Source of the DNA: Gordoniibacillus chartarius
GTDB taxonomy: Bacteria > Bacillota > Bacilli > Paenibacillales > NBRC-103111
Assembly: GCF_042432825.1 (NCBI RefSeq)
Contig: NZ_JBHLWN010000081.1
Span: forward strand, 1-46,218
Direction: 5' to 3'
DNA length: 46,218 nt
Part shown: positions 32,677 to 39,783 of the stretch, piece by piece
How positions within the stretch are numbered: the first letter of the stretch is position 1
Layout of the letters: each line of letters opens with the position of its first letter
Notes under the pieces: model-generated
Told to the model about the DNA's origin: nothing
Seen by the model: the letters and a program-made list of their open reading frames with translations, nothing else
Database searches by the model: none
Made by a program: the position numbers and the translations under genes

Positions 32677-33531
32677 TTATTGCGGCACACTGCTTCCAGC
32701 GCGTGCAATTCGCTGTAAGGAGCGTTGCGCGACCTCGCACAGCCACATGCACAAAGCCATACTCGGTATGTATATTGCGTAGTACAGCCAATTGGAAATC
32801 TTAATGTCCAAGTATCCGAAATGCGCCATGATCGCATTCAATGCAACGATCAACAACAGCGCCCCGAGCTTCCACAGGATGTGCTTCGTGAACAAAATCG
32901 CAGCTGCGATCAGCAAAGATACCGCAAAACCGAAGATTGAGGCCAGCATAATATCGTCGCGGTGCACTTCCTCCACCAGGCCCAGATGAAACAGCCGTAT
33001 ACCTGAAATGTTAAACAAAAACATGATTGTCGCAACCATGCTCCACGTTTGCATATGTAAAGTAACGAACCGGCACCATCGGTTTCTTCGCATCAAACCC
33101 TTGTACCACAGCCTCCCGAACGAAAAAAAGACAACCAAACAGATCGAGGTGTATGGAATTCTCCACCAGTGCAGCTCATAAACGCCGAGCTTGACAAAGA
33201 GCCATTCTGTACACGCAAATAATAGTACGGCTCCCATAATCCACTTATTGCTCAGTTGATTAACGGCGATGACCGTGGCGGTAACCGGGATAGCGATGAG
33301 GTTGGACACTACGGCCCCCAGCACACTGTCCTGAAATCGGTCGGGAAGCAGCCCGGGATAGTAACTGTAGCTCCCCAGAAGAACAAGAATGACATATTCC
33401 ACAACATAGACGATTCCGGAAAAACCGAGACTGACGACGATGACGCTGTACTGCCGTTTGCGCACCGCAACCGTAATGAGCATCGGGATATGGATGAGAC
33501 AGAGCACCAAATAAGGGACATAATTAGGCAT
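32677..33531 (-). CDS. Polytopic membrane protein of unknown function, 284 aa
   Basis: Not recognised by family. About eight hydrophobic segments are visible (YVPYLVLCLIHIPMLITVAV, YSVIVVSLGFSGIVYVVEYV, AVVSNLIAIPVTATVIAV and so on), separated by short basic loops such as RRNRWCRF. There is no signal peptide cleavage site, no transporter signature and no catalytic motif. ATG at 33531 is supported by AAAGGA nine bases upstream; the frame reaches 33561. It is monocistronic, flanked on both sides by a related short hairpin sequence (about 32638-32665 and 33922-33948). Confidence 0.72.
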   Translation of the reverse strand: MPNYVPYLVLCLIHIPMLITVAVRKRQYSVIVVSLGFSGIVYVVEYVILVLLGSYSYYPGLLPDRFQDSVLGAVVSNLIAIPVTATVIAVNQLSNKWIMGAVLLFACTEWLFVKLGVYELHWWRIPYTSICLVVFFSFGRLWYKGLMRRNRWCRFVTLHMQTWSMVATIMFLFNISGIRLFHLGLVEEVHRDDIMLASIFGFAVSLLIAAAILFTKHILWKLGALLLIVALNAIMAHFGYLDIKISNWLYYAIYIPSMALCMWLCEVAQRSLQRIARAGSSVPQ

Positions 33532-33624
33532 GAGCGATTTTCCTTTCTCTACCCCTACCATTATGTCCCCGATTCATTCCATTGATTCGGTTAGGCTGCG
33601 CCTTCCGTTGGATTCGCTTGCCGT

Positions 33625-33920
33625 TTATTCCGGTCTCAGGCTCAACGCATCCACGATCATCCAATAGCTGTCCTTGAAGTAAAATACATTCGGCCCCTCG
33701 TGCGGCCGGCCGGTGATCACGGGGCCGATAACTTGCCAATCGTACAGATTCGCGCTGTCCGCCGCGTACGTCGCCGAGCCGTTCGCCTCATCCTTGTACC
33801 ACATCCGGAATCCTCCCGCGGGCTGCGGATATAGGCAAGCATCAATCACCCGGTCGGAGCTGAGCTCGAGCTTGCTGCGGAAACGTCCAGGCCAGCAAGT
33901 CCGGGCTCGTATTCCGCCGT
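33625..33920 (-). pseudogene. Fragment of a GH43-like glycosidase gene
   Basis: The minus-strand frame encodes RSKLELSSDRVIDACLYP, GGFRMWYKDEA and HEGPNVFYFKDSYWMIVD, which resembles part of the five-bladed propeller of family 43-like glycosidases. It stops right after MIVD. Upstream, the natural continuation SPDLLAWTF lies in another frame, so one extra C in ACGTTTCCGC (near 33880) breaks it. Both ends of the gene are missing, no start or ribosome binding site exists, and it cannot make a functional enzyme. The family call rests on motif memory. Confidence 0.55.
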
Positions 33921-33992
33921 ACAAGCGGGAATGAGGTCCTCTCATTGGGTGTAGTTGAATCCATGCGGGGTAAGTCTTTTAGGCGCCGATCA

Positions 33993-34711
33993 TCAACGGG
34001 CGGGCACGGAAATCCCTGGCTGTCTATTGTTTGGGATCGAAGCGAAGTTGAAGCCTTTCACAAGGAGCCATACGGCCAGCGTCATCTCAGTCGCCGCTAC
34101 CGGCACCGCCAATAAACCGCCCCAAACCGAAAGTTGCGAGAATAACCCGAACATCACGCATAAGGCGCACAGAAAAATAAGCGCTGCCCCGTCATTCCCA
34201 GAATCGCGATAAACCTCGGTACGAGCTTCGTTCGATAAAAGATATAACTGTACATCATCGTATTAATGCCCAGCATGAAATTGGGACCGAGCAAAAATGT
34301 CCAGTCATGTATCGCTTTCAATGACGTGCCTGCAGCTTGAAACGAGGCGGTATCGAGGGCTCCCGCCGCTGCAAACTCCCGGCTCAAGGTCAATAGCGCC
34401 AGTACGCTGATGATACCGACCGTAATAACTACGGCCTCAAGAAACCTGAAGCAAACATGCCATAGAGCTATCGTTTCATTGTATGTTCTTAAGATCGGAA
34501 ACATGGACGTTGCCGTACCGACAGCCGAAACGACGAGAATCAGCTCCATCAGCGCCCCCAGGGTCACCTGGCCCCCGTAGGCGGAACCTTGAAGCAAATA
34601 ATCCGGCCCGTTCAAGATCGGATCGTATAACATCAACCCGATGATCGACGAAACCGCCGCCAGGATAAACAGCACTCCTACAATCTTCGCAGATAGCTGG
34701 TTAGCAAACAC
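33993..34711 (-). pseudogene. DUF4386-type membrane protein gene with one frameshift
   Basis: From the GTG at 34711 (GGAGGA 8 bases upstream) the frame encodes five or so membrane spans and VPRFIAILGMTG, then fails at 34154 after an unnatural tail. Adding one base to the CCCC run at 34187-34190 joins it to the frame encoding AALIFLCALCVMFGLFSQ, GGLLAVPVAATEMTLAVWLL and VKGFNF, ending at 33993 for 239 residues, the normal DUF4386 length and C terminus. It follows the XRE gene by 26 bp in the same operon. It may be a real frameshift or a homopolymer under-call; if the latter, the gene is intact. Confidence 0.82.
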
Positions 34712-34737
34712 CGTTGATCTCCTCCATAGTCATGTAA

Positions 34738-34962
34738 TTATTCCTTAGCCGGCTCCCCGTAAAAAAACACTTCTTCCAGCGGCAAATTGAAGGCGTGGGC
34801 AATGCGGAAGGCCAGCTCCAGGGACGGGGAGTAATTGCCCTTTTCCAGCGCGACGATCGTTTGCCTCGTCACGCCCACCTTGTCAGCCAGCTGCTGCTGT
34901 GTCATTTCGTTATGGTTGAAACGTAATTTTCGAATATGATTGCCGACAAGATATTTGCCCAT
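34738..34962 (-). CDS. Small XRE-family transcriptional regulator (YozG-type)
   Basis: 74 aa, essentially a lone HTH_3 domain: IRKLRFNHNEMTQQQLADKVGVTRQTIVALEKGNYSPSLEL is canonical, with LADKVGVTRQTIVALE as the two DNA-contacting helices. Such mini-regulators are typically paired with a small membrane protein gene, as here: it starts 1 base after the stop of the four-span membrane protein. Repeated CGATGTAAA boxes flank the operon promoter and are candidate binding sites for it. Confidence 0.88.
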   Translation of the reverse strand: MGKYLVGNHIRKLRFNHNEMTQQQLADKVGVTRQTIVALEKGNYSPSLELAFRIAHAFNLPLEEVFFYGEPAKE

Positions 34963-34963
34963 C

Positions 34964-35410
34964 TTAGACTCCTCTCCTGTAGTGATAAAGTTTTGTAACG
35001 GAACCGGTCACATCGGACATAAACCCGGACACGATCAGGATCACAAACATCGCCTGCGTCGGTTCGCCGAAAACCAGCGATCCCATAGCGATAAGAAAGC
35101 CGACGATAAATACGAAGAATGAATTTCGGGCTGCCTTCAAATCAATGAGTTTATCCAGCTCATCCGCGAAGCTCGGCTCCTTCTCCCCCGTCGTAATCCT
35201 AAAAACAATGTTAAATCCAATGCTGATCACGATATGAGCGATAATGGAAACCAAAGTCAAGATGAGTACGTAGGAGCCCCAGTAACGAAACGTTTCCGCC
35301 GATTCCAGCCCCCCTTCGGGCAGCTTCGGGTACATGTAAGCACCATAACCTACGAAAATAACTATGGCGCTAATCAAAGTAACGATGCTTTTCTTTTCTT
35401 GATAAGTCAT
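34964..35410 (-). CDS. Four-span membrane protein partnered with XRE regulator
   Basis: 148 aa with four hydrophobic segments (VTLISAIVIFVGYGAYMY, YWGSYVLILTLVSIIAHIVI, FVFIVGFLIAMGSLVF, FVILIVSGFMSDVTGSVT) and an acidic cytoplasmic loop FADELDKLIDLKA. It resembles DUF2178/DUF3796-style membrane partners of XRE genes, function unknown. ATG at 35410 is preferred; tandem GTG codons at 35419 and 35422 are in frame and no start has a strong ribosome binding site. First gene of a three-gene unit with the XRE and DUF4386 genes. Confidence 0.75.
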   Translation of the reverse strand: MTYQEKKSIVTLISAIVIFVGYGAYMYPKLPEGGLESAETFRYWGSYVLILTLVSIIAHIVISIGFNIVFRITTGEKEPSFADELDKLIDLKAARNSFFVFIVGFLIAMGSLVFGEPTQAMFVILIVSGFMSDVTGSVTKLYHYRRGV

Positions 35411-35435
35411 TCGCGGCACCACCCGTTCGGTATTT

Positions 35436-35507
35436 TTTACATCGAGTTAAGTTTTATGTACATAATGTAATCTATAATATTCTTTATGTCAAGTTTGATT
35501 TACATCG
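35436..35507 (-). promoter_or_regulatory. Promoter of the XRE operon with flanking CGATGTAAA boxes
   Basis: On the minus strand TTGACA (35487-35492), exactly 17 bp, TACATT (35464-35469): a strong sigma-A promoter. The 9-mer CGATGTAAA occurs upstream of the -35 (35499-35507) and downstream of the start region (35436-35444), same orientation, 63 bp apart. This bracketing suggests an autoregulatory operator pair. The promoter call is firm; the operator is inferred. Confidence 0.68.
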
Positions 35508-35601
35508 AAGACCGGAAATCGCCTAGTATGGCGCGTTCCGGCTATAACGATGAGCTGAACAGTGAATGAGCTCCTGCGGTACAGGCCATTGCATGAACAA
35601 A

Positions 35602-35630
35602 ACTGGCTCAGCCAACGCAATAGAGCCAGT
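35602..35630 (-). terminator. Terminator of the chemotaxis-type signalling gene
   Basis: ACTGGCTC and GAGCCAGT form a perfect 8-bp stem, followed on the minus strand by TTTTG. It lies 14 bases beyond the stop at 35645. Confidence 0.7.
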
Positions 35631-35644
35631 CTTGAAGAAGGGAA

Positions 35645-36457
35645 TTAATTATTAGCCAAGTTTTCTGCCGTAGAAACAATATGTTCAAAAGACTGATTTA
35701 ACTCAAACAGACTCATGGCCTGCAGGTCAGTATTGTGAGTAATCGTGTGAATGAAGCTTTCAAACTGTTTTACAGATGCTTGGATTGAGCTAAGTTGTTC
35801 TTTGATGATCAAAGAAGCTTCTTTCGATTTATCAGCCATCCGGCGAATCTCTTGGGCTACTATGGAAAATCCCCGACCCGCTTCCCCAACTCTTGCGGAC
35901 TCAATAGCTGCATTCAACCCAAGCAGGTTTGATTGGCCGGCTACTTCTTGAACGAACTCCAGCGTTTTCCTGATCTTCTGGATATCTTCCACCATCGCCT
36001 GGGATACTGCCGAGAACCCCTTCATATCATTGGCCAAACTTTGAGAACCGGAAGATATTTGTACGGTTGTAGCAGACATCTTCTCCACAATTGAGAACAA
36101 ATTAGAAGCCTCGTGCCGTATTTTATTTAGCATTTCGTTCGTTGTTGAAGCAGATATGACACCAATTACCGTTTTTCCGTCATCGTCAAAGATCGGTACA
36201 GCCGTTGAGAAATAAGGGAATCCGAACATTTCCGGTCCGCGTTCCTCCTTGATCAACTTCCCCGTTGTTAAGGCTTTATACGACACGCTTCCCTTAAACC
36301 GATCTACTGGCATCCCTTTGTTGTTAAAGGAGATTTTATCGGAAGATAATGACTCCAGAACAATTTTATCATCTGCTAAGAGCATAGCAGCCCCATCAAA
36401 AAATAAATTCTGAATGGCAGTTAAATTTTCCAGAAAAAATGCTAGTCTTGGATGCAT
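35645..36457 (-). CDS. Soluble methyl-accepting chemotaxis-type signalling protein
   Basis: 270 aa without membrane spans. Residues about 1-120 form a small sensory module (FFDGAAMLLADDKIVLES, GFPYFSTAVPIFDDDGKTVIGVISAS), PAS/Cache-like. Residues about 125-270 are a shortened MCP signalling hairpin with the highly conserved tip QSNLLGLNAAIESARVGEAGRGFSIVAQEIRRMA. That tip contacts CheA and CheW, so this is a cytoplasmic chemoreceptor of the YfmS kind. ATG at 36457 (MHPRLAFF) is chosen over 36520 because AAAGAG lies just upstream and the earlier residues are unlike the family. It is monocistronic. No obvious promoter in the 36458-36668 gap. Confidence 0.85.
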   Translation of the reverse strand: MHPRLAFFLENLTAIQNLFFDGAAMLLADDKIVLESLSSDKISFNNKGMPVDRFKGSVSYKALTTGKLIKEERGPEMFGFPYFSTAVPIFDDDGKTVIGVISASTTNEMLNKIRHEASNLFSIVEKMSATTVQISSGSQSLANDMKGFSAVSQAMVEDIQKIRKTLEFVQEVAGQSNLLGLNAAIESARVGEAGRGFSIVAQEIRRMADKSKEASLIIKEQLSSIQASVKQFESFIHTITHNTDLQAMSLFELNQSFEHIVSTAENLANN

Positions 36458-36668
36458 GTTCTCTTTACCTCGTCTCAAATAATATCTCAATTTGATCAAG
36501 GTTTCGATATTAAACGTCAAATCCCTTCAAAATTCGATCTTGACATTGATTGAATTGCCGGCAACCATTTCACTGAGCGGTTATTTCAAATGGTTCCGAT
36601 ACAATCGTATTCAACTCAGCGATATAGGTTTATCCACGGATAAGCTGCTTCTATCTATTCATAAAATG

Positions 36669-36697
36669 AAAAAGAGACTCAACGAAACCGAGTCTCT
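36669..36697 (-). terminator. Terminator of the yhcH-like gene
   Basis: On the minus strand GAGAGACTCGG, short loop, TTGAGTCTCTTTTT: 8-bp stem and five Us, about 28 bases after the stop at 36726. Confidence 0.82.
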
Positions 36698-36725
36698 CAT
36701 AGCTGTTATTTGCCTCGTCTATCCA

Positions 36726-37196
36726 TTACAACAAACTCATAGCAATTTTGATGACGACCTTGCGGATCCGTTCTTCGCTTGCCGCCATGACACCGGGACG
36801 ATGGACATCCGTTGGGTAAAATACCGCGAACATGCCGGGCTTCAGCAGCAAATCCGTCTCGTCCGTCAAGTTGCGATAAAACACGATATCCCGATTCGCC
36901 AAATCGTCCTCCAGCACCTCGTTAGCTTCGTTCTTCTTCCCCACGCCGATGATTTCCGTTCCGCTCACCAAGTACTGAATATCCAAATATTTGCGGTGAG
37001 ATTCCGGCTTTCGTTCCGATTTCGGGCCTGTGTTCATTTCCTGCACGAGCGCAAACATGTCATCGCCTTCGATGCTGTATTTCCCGAGCTCCATTCGGCT
37101 AAAATCTTGGCTTCTAATATACTCGAGCCCTCTGCGGACGGCCGCGGGGTATGTATGCTTTTCCTCTTCGAAAAGTCTAATATCGCTGAAAATCAT
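36726..37196 (-). CDS. YhcH/YjgK/YiaL-family protein
   Basis: 156 aa cupin-like protein of the DUF386 family. SHRKYLDIQYLVSGTEIIG, FYPTDVHRPG and the closing RKVVIKI are family hallmarks; the His and Glu residues in the first and last of these line the putative metal or sugar site. Relatives occur with sialic acid and other sugar catabolic genes and have been linked to anomerase activity. Here it is not embedded in a sugar operon, so the substrate is open. AGAGG is 11 bases before the ATG, a little far. Confidence 0.87.
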   Translation of the reverse strand: MIFSDIRLFEEEKHTYPAAVRRGLEYIRSQDFSRMELGKYSIEGDDMFALVQEMNTGPKSERKPESHRKYLDIQYLVSGTEIIGVGKKNEANEVLEDDLANRDIVFYRNLTDETDLLLKPGMFAVFYPTDVHRPGVMAASEERIRKVVIKIAMSLL

Positions 37197-37261
37197 AACG
37201 GTTCAATCCTCTCATAGATCGTTGTTACTTATCTTATCACAATTTTATCCCAAAAAATAGA

Positions 37262-37335
37262 AAAAGGAGCACCTTCTCTCGGGGCGCTCTCTAGCTATAG
37301 AATAATTCACCGGAAAGAATAAGTCTATTCTTTTT
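37262..37335. promoter_or_regulatory. Two back-to-back hairpins with U-tracts and no adjacent gene end
   Basis: 37262-37291 on the minus strand reads GAGCGCC, loop, GGTGCTCCTTTTT. 37313-37335 on the plus strand reads AAAGAATA-AGTC-TATTCTTTTTTT, a perfect 8-bp stem. Neither follows a coding region. They sit in the leaders of the divergent yhcH-like and MFS genes and could be attenuators for them, or the second could be a repressor palindrome at the MFS promoter. Confidence 0.45.
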
Positions 37336-37407
37336 TTCGGTTTCCCGGTATATTGTTGTTGCTGCTTCCGCGGGCCAGCAATATATGGAAAGGAAGCGTA
37401 CAATGCC

Positions 37408-38859
37408 ATGTCCAGCGAACATTCTGCTCCACATCGGCAGCCGCAAGTAAAATCAATCACCATCAGCCTATTGTTGGGACTGATCCTAGCCTCTCTAGAC
37501 CAGACTATCGTATCCACGGCCATGCCGACCATCATCAATCAATTAGACGGATTATCCCTTTACAGCTGGGTTTTCACGGTCTATATGTTAGCTTCGACGG
37601 CGACGATCCCGGTTTACGGGAAAATGGCGGATGTATTCGGCCGCAGAAATGTGTACGTAATCGGCTTATCCCTCTTCCTGACCGGTTCCGTGCTTTGCGG
37701 ATTCGCGGGAAGCATTACGCAATTGATTGTCTTCAGAGGAATTCAGGGATTGGGCGCCGGCGCCTTAATGCCAATCGCATTCACCATAGTCGGGGATCTG
37801 TACCCGCCGGAATCCAGAGGGAAGTTCATGAGCTTGTTTAGCGCCGTGTTCTCGATTTCCAGCATTCTCGGACCCGCACTCGGCGGACTGATCTCCCAAC
37901 ACTTAGGCTGGGGCTGGATTTTCTTGATCAACCTCCCGTTGGGGGTTCCGGCCATTTGCTTGATGGCTGCTTGGAAAGAAACCAAGCGTTATACAAGAAA
38001 ACCTTTCGACTGGGCCGGAGTCGTCTCGTTCACCATCTCGATCGTCTCTCTTTTACTGGCGCTCGTTTTCGGCGGGGATTCCTCAGGGAGCTCCGGTCAT
38101 AGCACTTTCGTTTCGCCCAGCGTTATCGCCTTGTTCTGTCTAAGCGCCCTCTTTCTTGCTTTGTTTCTGTGGATCGAGACGAAAGCGACAGAGCCGATGC
38201 TTCCGCTTCACCTGTTCAAAATCCGCGTCATCGCTTTCGGCAACGTTGCCGGATTTTTTATGAGCGCCGGTATGTTCGGTGCCATTACGTTCATTCCTCT
38301 GTTTGCCCAAGACGTGATGGAAGTGAGCCCGACCTATGCCGGCTCCATCCTGATCCCGCTGATGCTGTCCGTAGTCGTGACGACGACACTCGGCGGCAAG
38401 CTCATGAGCAAGGTCTCGTATCGGGCCATTCTCGTTCCCAGTCTGGCTCTGATGGCAATCGGATTCGGGCTGCTAGGCGGGATGACGGCTGATACGACTC
38501 CGCCGCAGCTGGTATTGTACATGATCGTTACGGGCCTGGGCATGGGTGCGGTTTATCCGGTCATCGGAACTGCTGCCCAAAGTGCTGTGGGGCCTACTTA
38601 CCGAGGTGTCGCCACCGCATCATCCCAATTATTCCGCTCTATCGGAGGAACCATTGGGGTTAGCGTGCTGGGCAGCTTGTTGACACAGCGAATCGGATCT
38701 GGCGTAAACGAATTGGTCGATAAAATGATACTGGGCGATGCCCTGAATGGCATCTTCCTCCTAGGGCTCGGCTTTGTCATCATCGCTCTGATTGCCTGCA
38801 TCTTGATGGGAAATGCCAGACTAGTTCCGAAGGTTAACAATGTGAAGCAGATGCCGTGA
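37408..38859 (+). CDS. MFS multidrug exporter, EmrB/QacA-like DHA2 family, 14 TM
   Basis: 483 aa membrane exporter. LASLDQTIVSTAMPTIINQL is the motif D1 segment of 14-span drug/proton antiporters, GKMADVFGRRNVYVIGL is motif A and SSILGPALGGLISQHLGW is motif C. Fourteen hydrophobic spans follow. The start ATG is 11 bases after GGAAG, longer than ideal; no better in-frame start exists. It is followed 250 bp later by a TetR gene on the same strand which has its own promoter. The gap 38860-39076 holds nothing I can support. The exported substrate is unknown. Confidence 0.9.
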   Translation: MSSEHSAPHRQPQVKSITISLLLGLILASLDQTIVSTAMPTIINQLDGLSLYSWVFTVYMLASTATIPVYGKMADVFGRRNVYVIGLSLFLTGSVLCGFAGSITQLIVFRGIQGLGAGALMPIAFTIVGDLYPPESRGKFMSLFSAVFSISSILGPALGGLISQHLGWGWIFLINLPLGVPAICLMAAWKETKRYTRKPFDWAGVVSFTISIVSLLLALVFGGDSSGSSGHSTFVSPSVIALFCLSALFLALFLWIETKATEPMLPLHLFKIRVIAFGNVAGFFMSAGMFGAITFIPLFAQDVMEVSPTYAGSILIPLMLSVVVTTTLGGKLMSKVSYRAILVPSLALMAIGFGLLGGMTADTTPPQLVLYMIVTGLGMGAVYPVIGTAAQSAVGPTYRGVATASSQLFRSIGGTIGVSVLGSLLTQRIGSGVNELVDKMILGDALNGIFLLGLGFVIIALIACILMGNARLVPKVNNVKQMP

Positions 38860-39076
38860 AAACTGCATGAAACCGCACTCGCGGTGCAATGGCCTGAAGA
38901 CGGCCCTGTCGGCGACCCTTATACACCTTTAACCGTCGCCAGCGGCCTGCATTTGGCCACTACGTGTGCGAGGCCCGCCCCGACGACGCTTTCTATGGGA
39001 GGCCATTGACGCAGCTTATGTACACTGACTATCCCTGCAGACAAACGCATATTCCGGCATGCGTTCTCCCCCCGGC

Positions 39077-39105
39077 TTGACCGTTCATTTTTAGTACTGT
39101 ATAGT
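39077..39105 (+). promoter_or_regulatory. Promoter of the second TetR gene, giving a near-leaderless mRNA
   Basis: TTGACC (39077-39082), exactly 17 bp, TATAGT (39100-39105). An AGTACT palindrome lies in the spacer. Transcription would begin about 7 bases after the -10, at or next to the ATG at 39113. Confidence 0.68.
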
Positions 39106-39112
39106 AGCAAAT

Positions 39113-39712
39113 ATGAAAAAGAACCCATCACGTCTGTCCAACAAGGAGATCGTGCTTCAGACGGCTGCGTCGCTCTTCCTGACTCGCGGATATCAGCTGA
39201 CGAGCATGGACGAAATTGTCGCCGTAAGCGGCGTCTCGAAGACCAACATCTATTATCACTACAAAAACAAAGTAGAACTGTTACTCGCCATCGTTGATCG
39301 ATTCATCGATCGTTACGATCGGCAAATTTCGCTGGTGTTGTCGCAGGACGATTGGTCCATTCCGGATCGCTTGGAACGAATGCTCCGCCTGTTCGCCGAC
39401 CAACAGGAACAGCAGGACATTCTGGGGGGCTGCCCCTTCCTCACCCTGTATACGCAAACCGCTCACGACTCCCCGGAAGTCGCGGCGAAGATCAAAGCGT
39501 TCTTCGACCGCCAATTGAGCGGGGTCGAACGCATGCTTGAGAATGCGAAGAGCAGAGGTGAGCTCCCTGCGGATATGCCTGCGGCGGCCGCGGCCGCACT
39601 GATCGTGTCATCCGTCGAAGGCGCGCTGTTCGTCGCTAAAGCCAGCGGACGTCCACAGCTGCTGGAGGAGCTGTATCTAGGTCTGGTTTCCATGCTTATG
39701 CTTAAGCTTTAA
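39113..39712 (+). CDS. TetR/AcrR-family transcriptional regulator
   Basis: 199 aa. The N-terminal HTH (about 9-56) reads LFLTRGYQLTSMDEIVAVSGVSKTNIYYHYKNKVELL, a textbook TetR motif. The ligand-binding part (about 75-199) has CPFLTLYTQTAHDSPEVAAKI and ends SSVEGALFVAKASGRPQLLEEL, the TetR_C pattern of YxaF/LmrA-like regulators. There is no ribosome binding site before the ATG, which lies at the predicted transcription start. It is followed by the SDR-hydrolase fusion gene after 71 bp; AGTACTA boxes before both genes suggest it controls itself and the fusion. Confidence 0.88.
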   Translation: MKKNPSRLSNKEIVLQTAASLFLTRGYQLTSMDEIVAVSGVSKTNIYYHYKNKVELLLAIVDRFIDRYDRQISLVLSQDDWSIPDRLERMLRLFADQQEQQDILGGCPFLTLYTQTAHDSPEVAAKIKAFFDRQLSGVERMLENAKSRGELPADMPAAAAAALIVSSVEGALFVAKASGRPQLLEELYLGLVSMLMLKL

Positions 39713-39739
39713 TCGCTTAGGCGCTTTTTTCGGATTAAA

Positions 39740-39757
39740 TAGTACTAATCAGTACTA
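39740..39757. promoter_or_regulatory. Candidate operator before the SDR-hydrolase fusion gene
   Basis: TAGTACT-AATC-AGTACTA is a perfect inverted repeat with 7-base arms, 26 bases before the ATG at 39784. The half-site TAGTACT also occurs inside the spacer of the upstream TetR promoter (39092-39098). Confidence 0.55.
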
Positions 39758-39783
39758 ATTCCAGTATCAAGGAGGACTTCATA

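Noticed and set aside
32558..32791. 77-codon minus-strand ORF below the 284-aa membrane protein
   Set aside because: It overlaps that gene's 3' end and terminator in another frame and has no start signal.
38919..39131. 70-codon minus-strand ORF between the MFS and TetR genes
   Set aside because: No start signal, it overlaps the TetR promoter, and its composition gives no recognisable family; a decayed gene cannot be excluded but is not supported.
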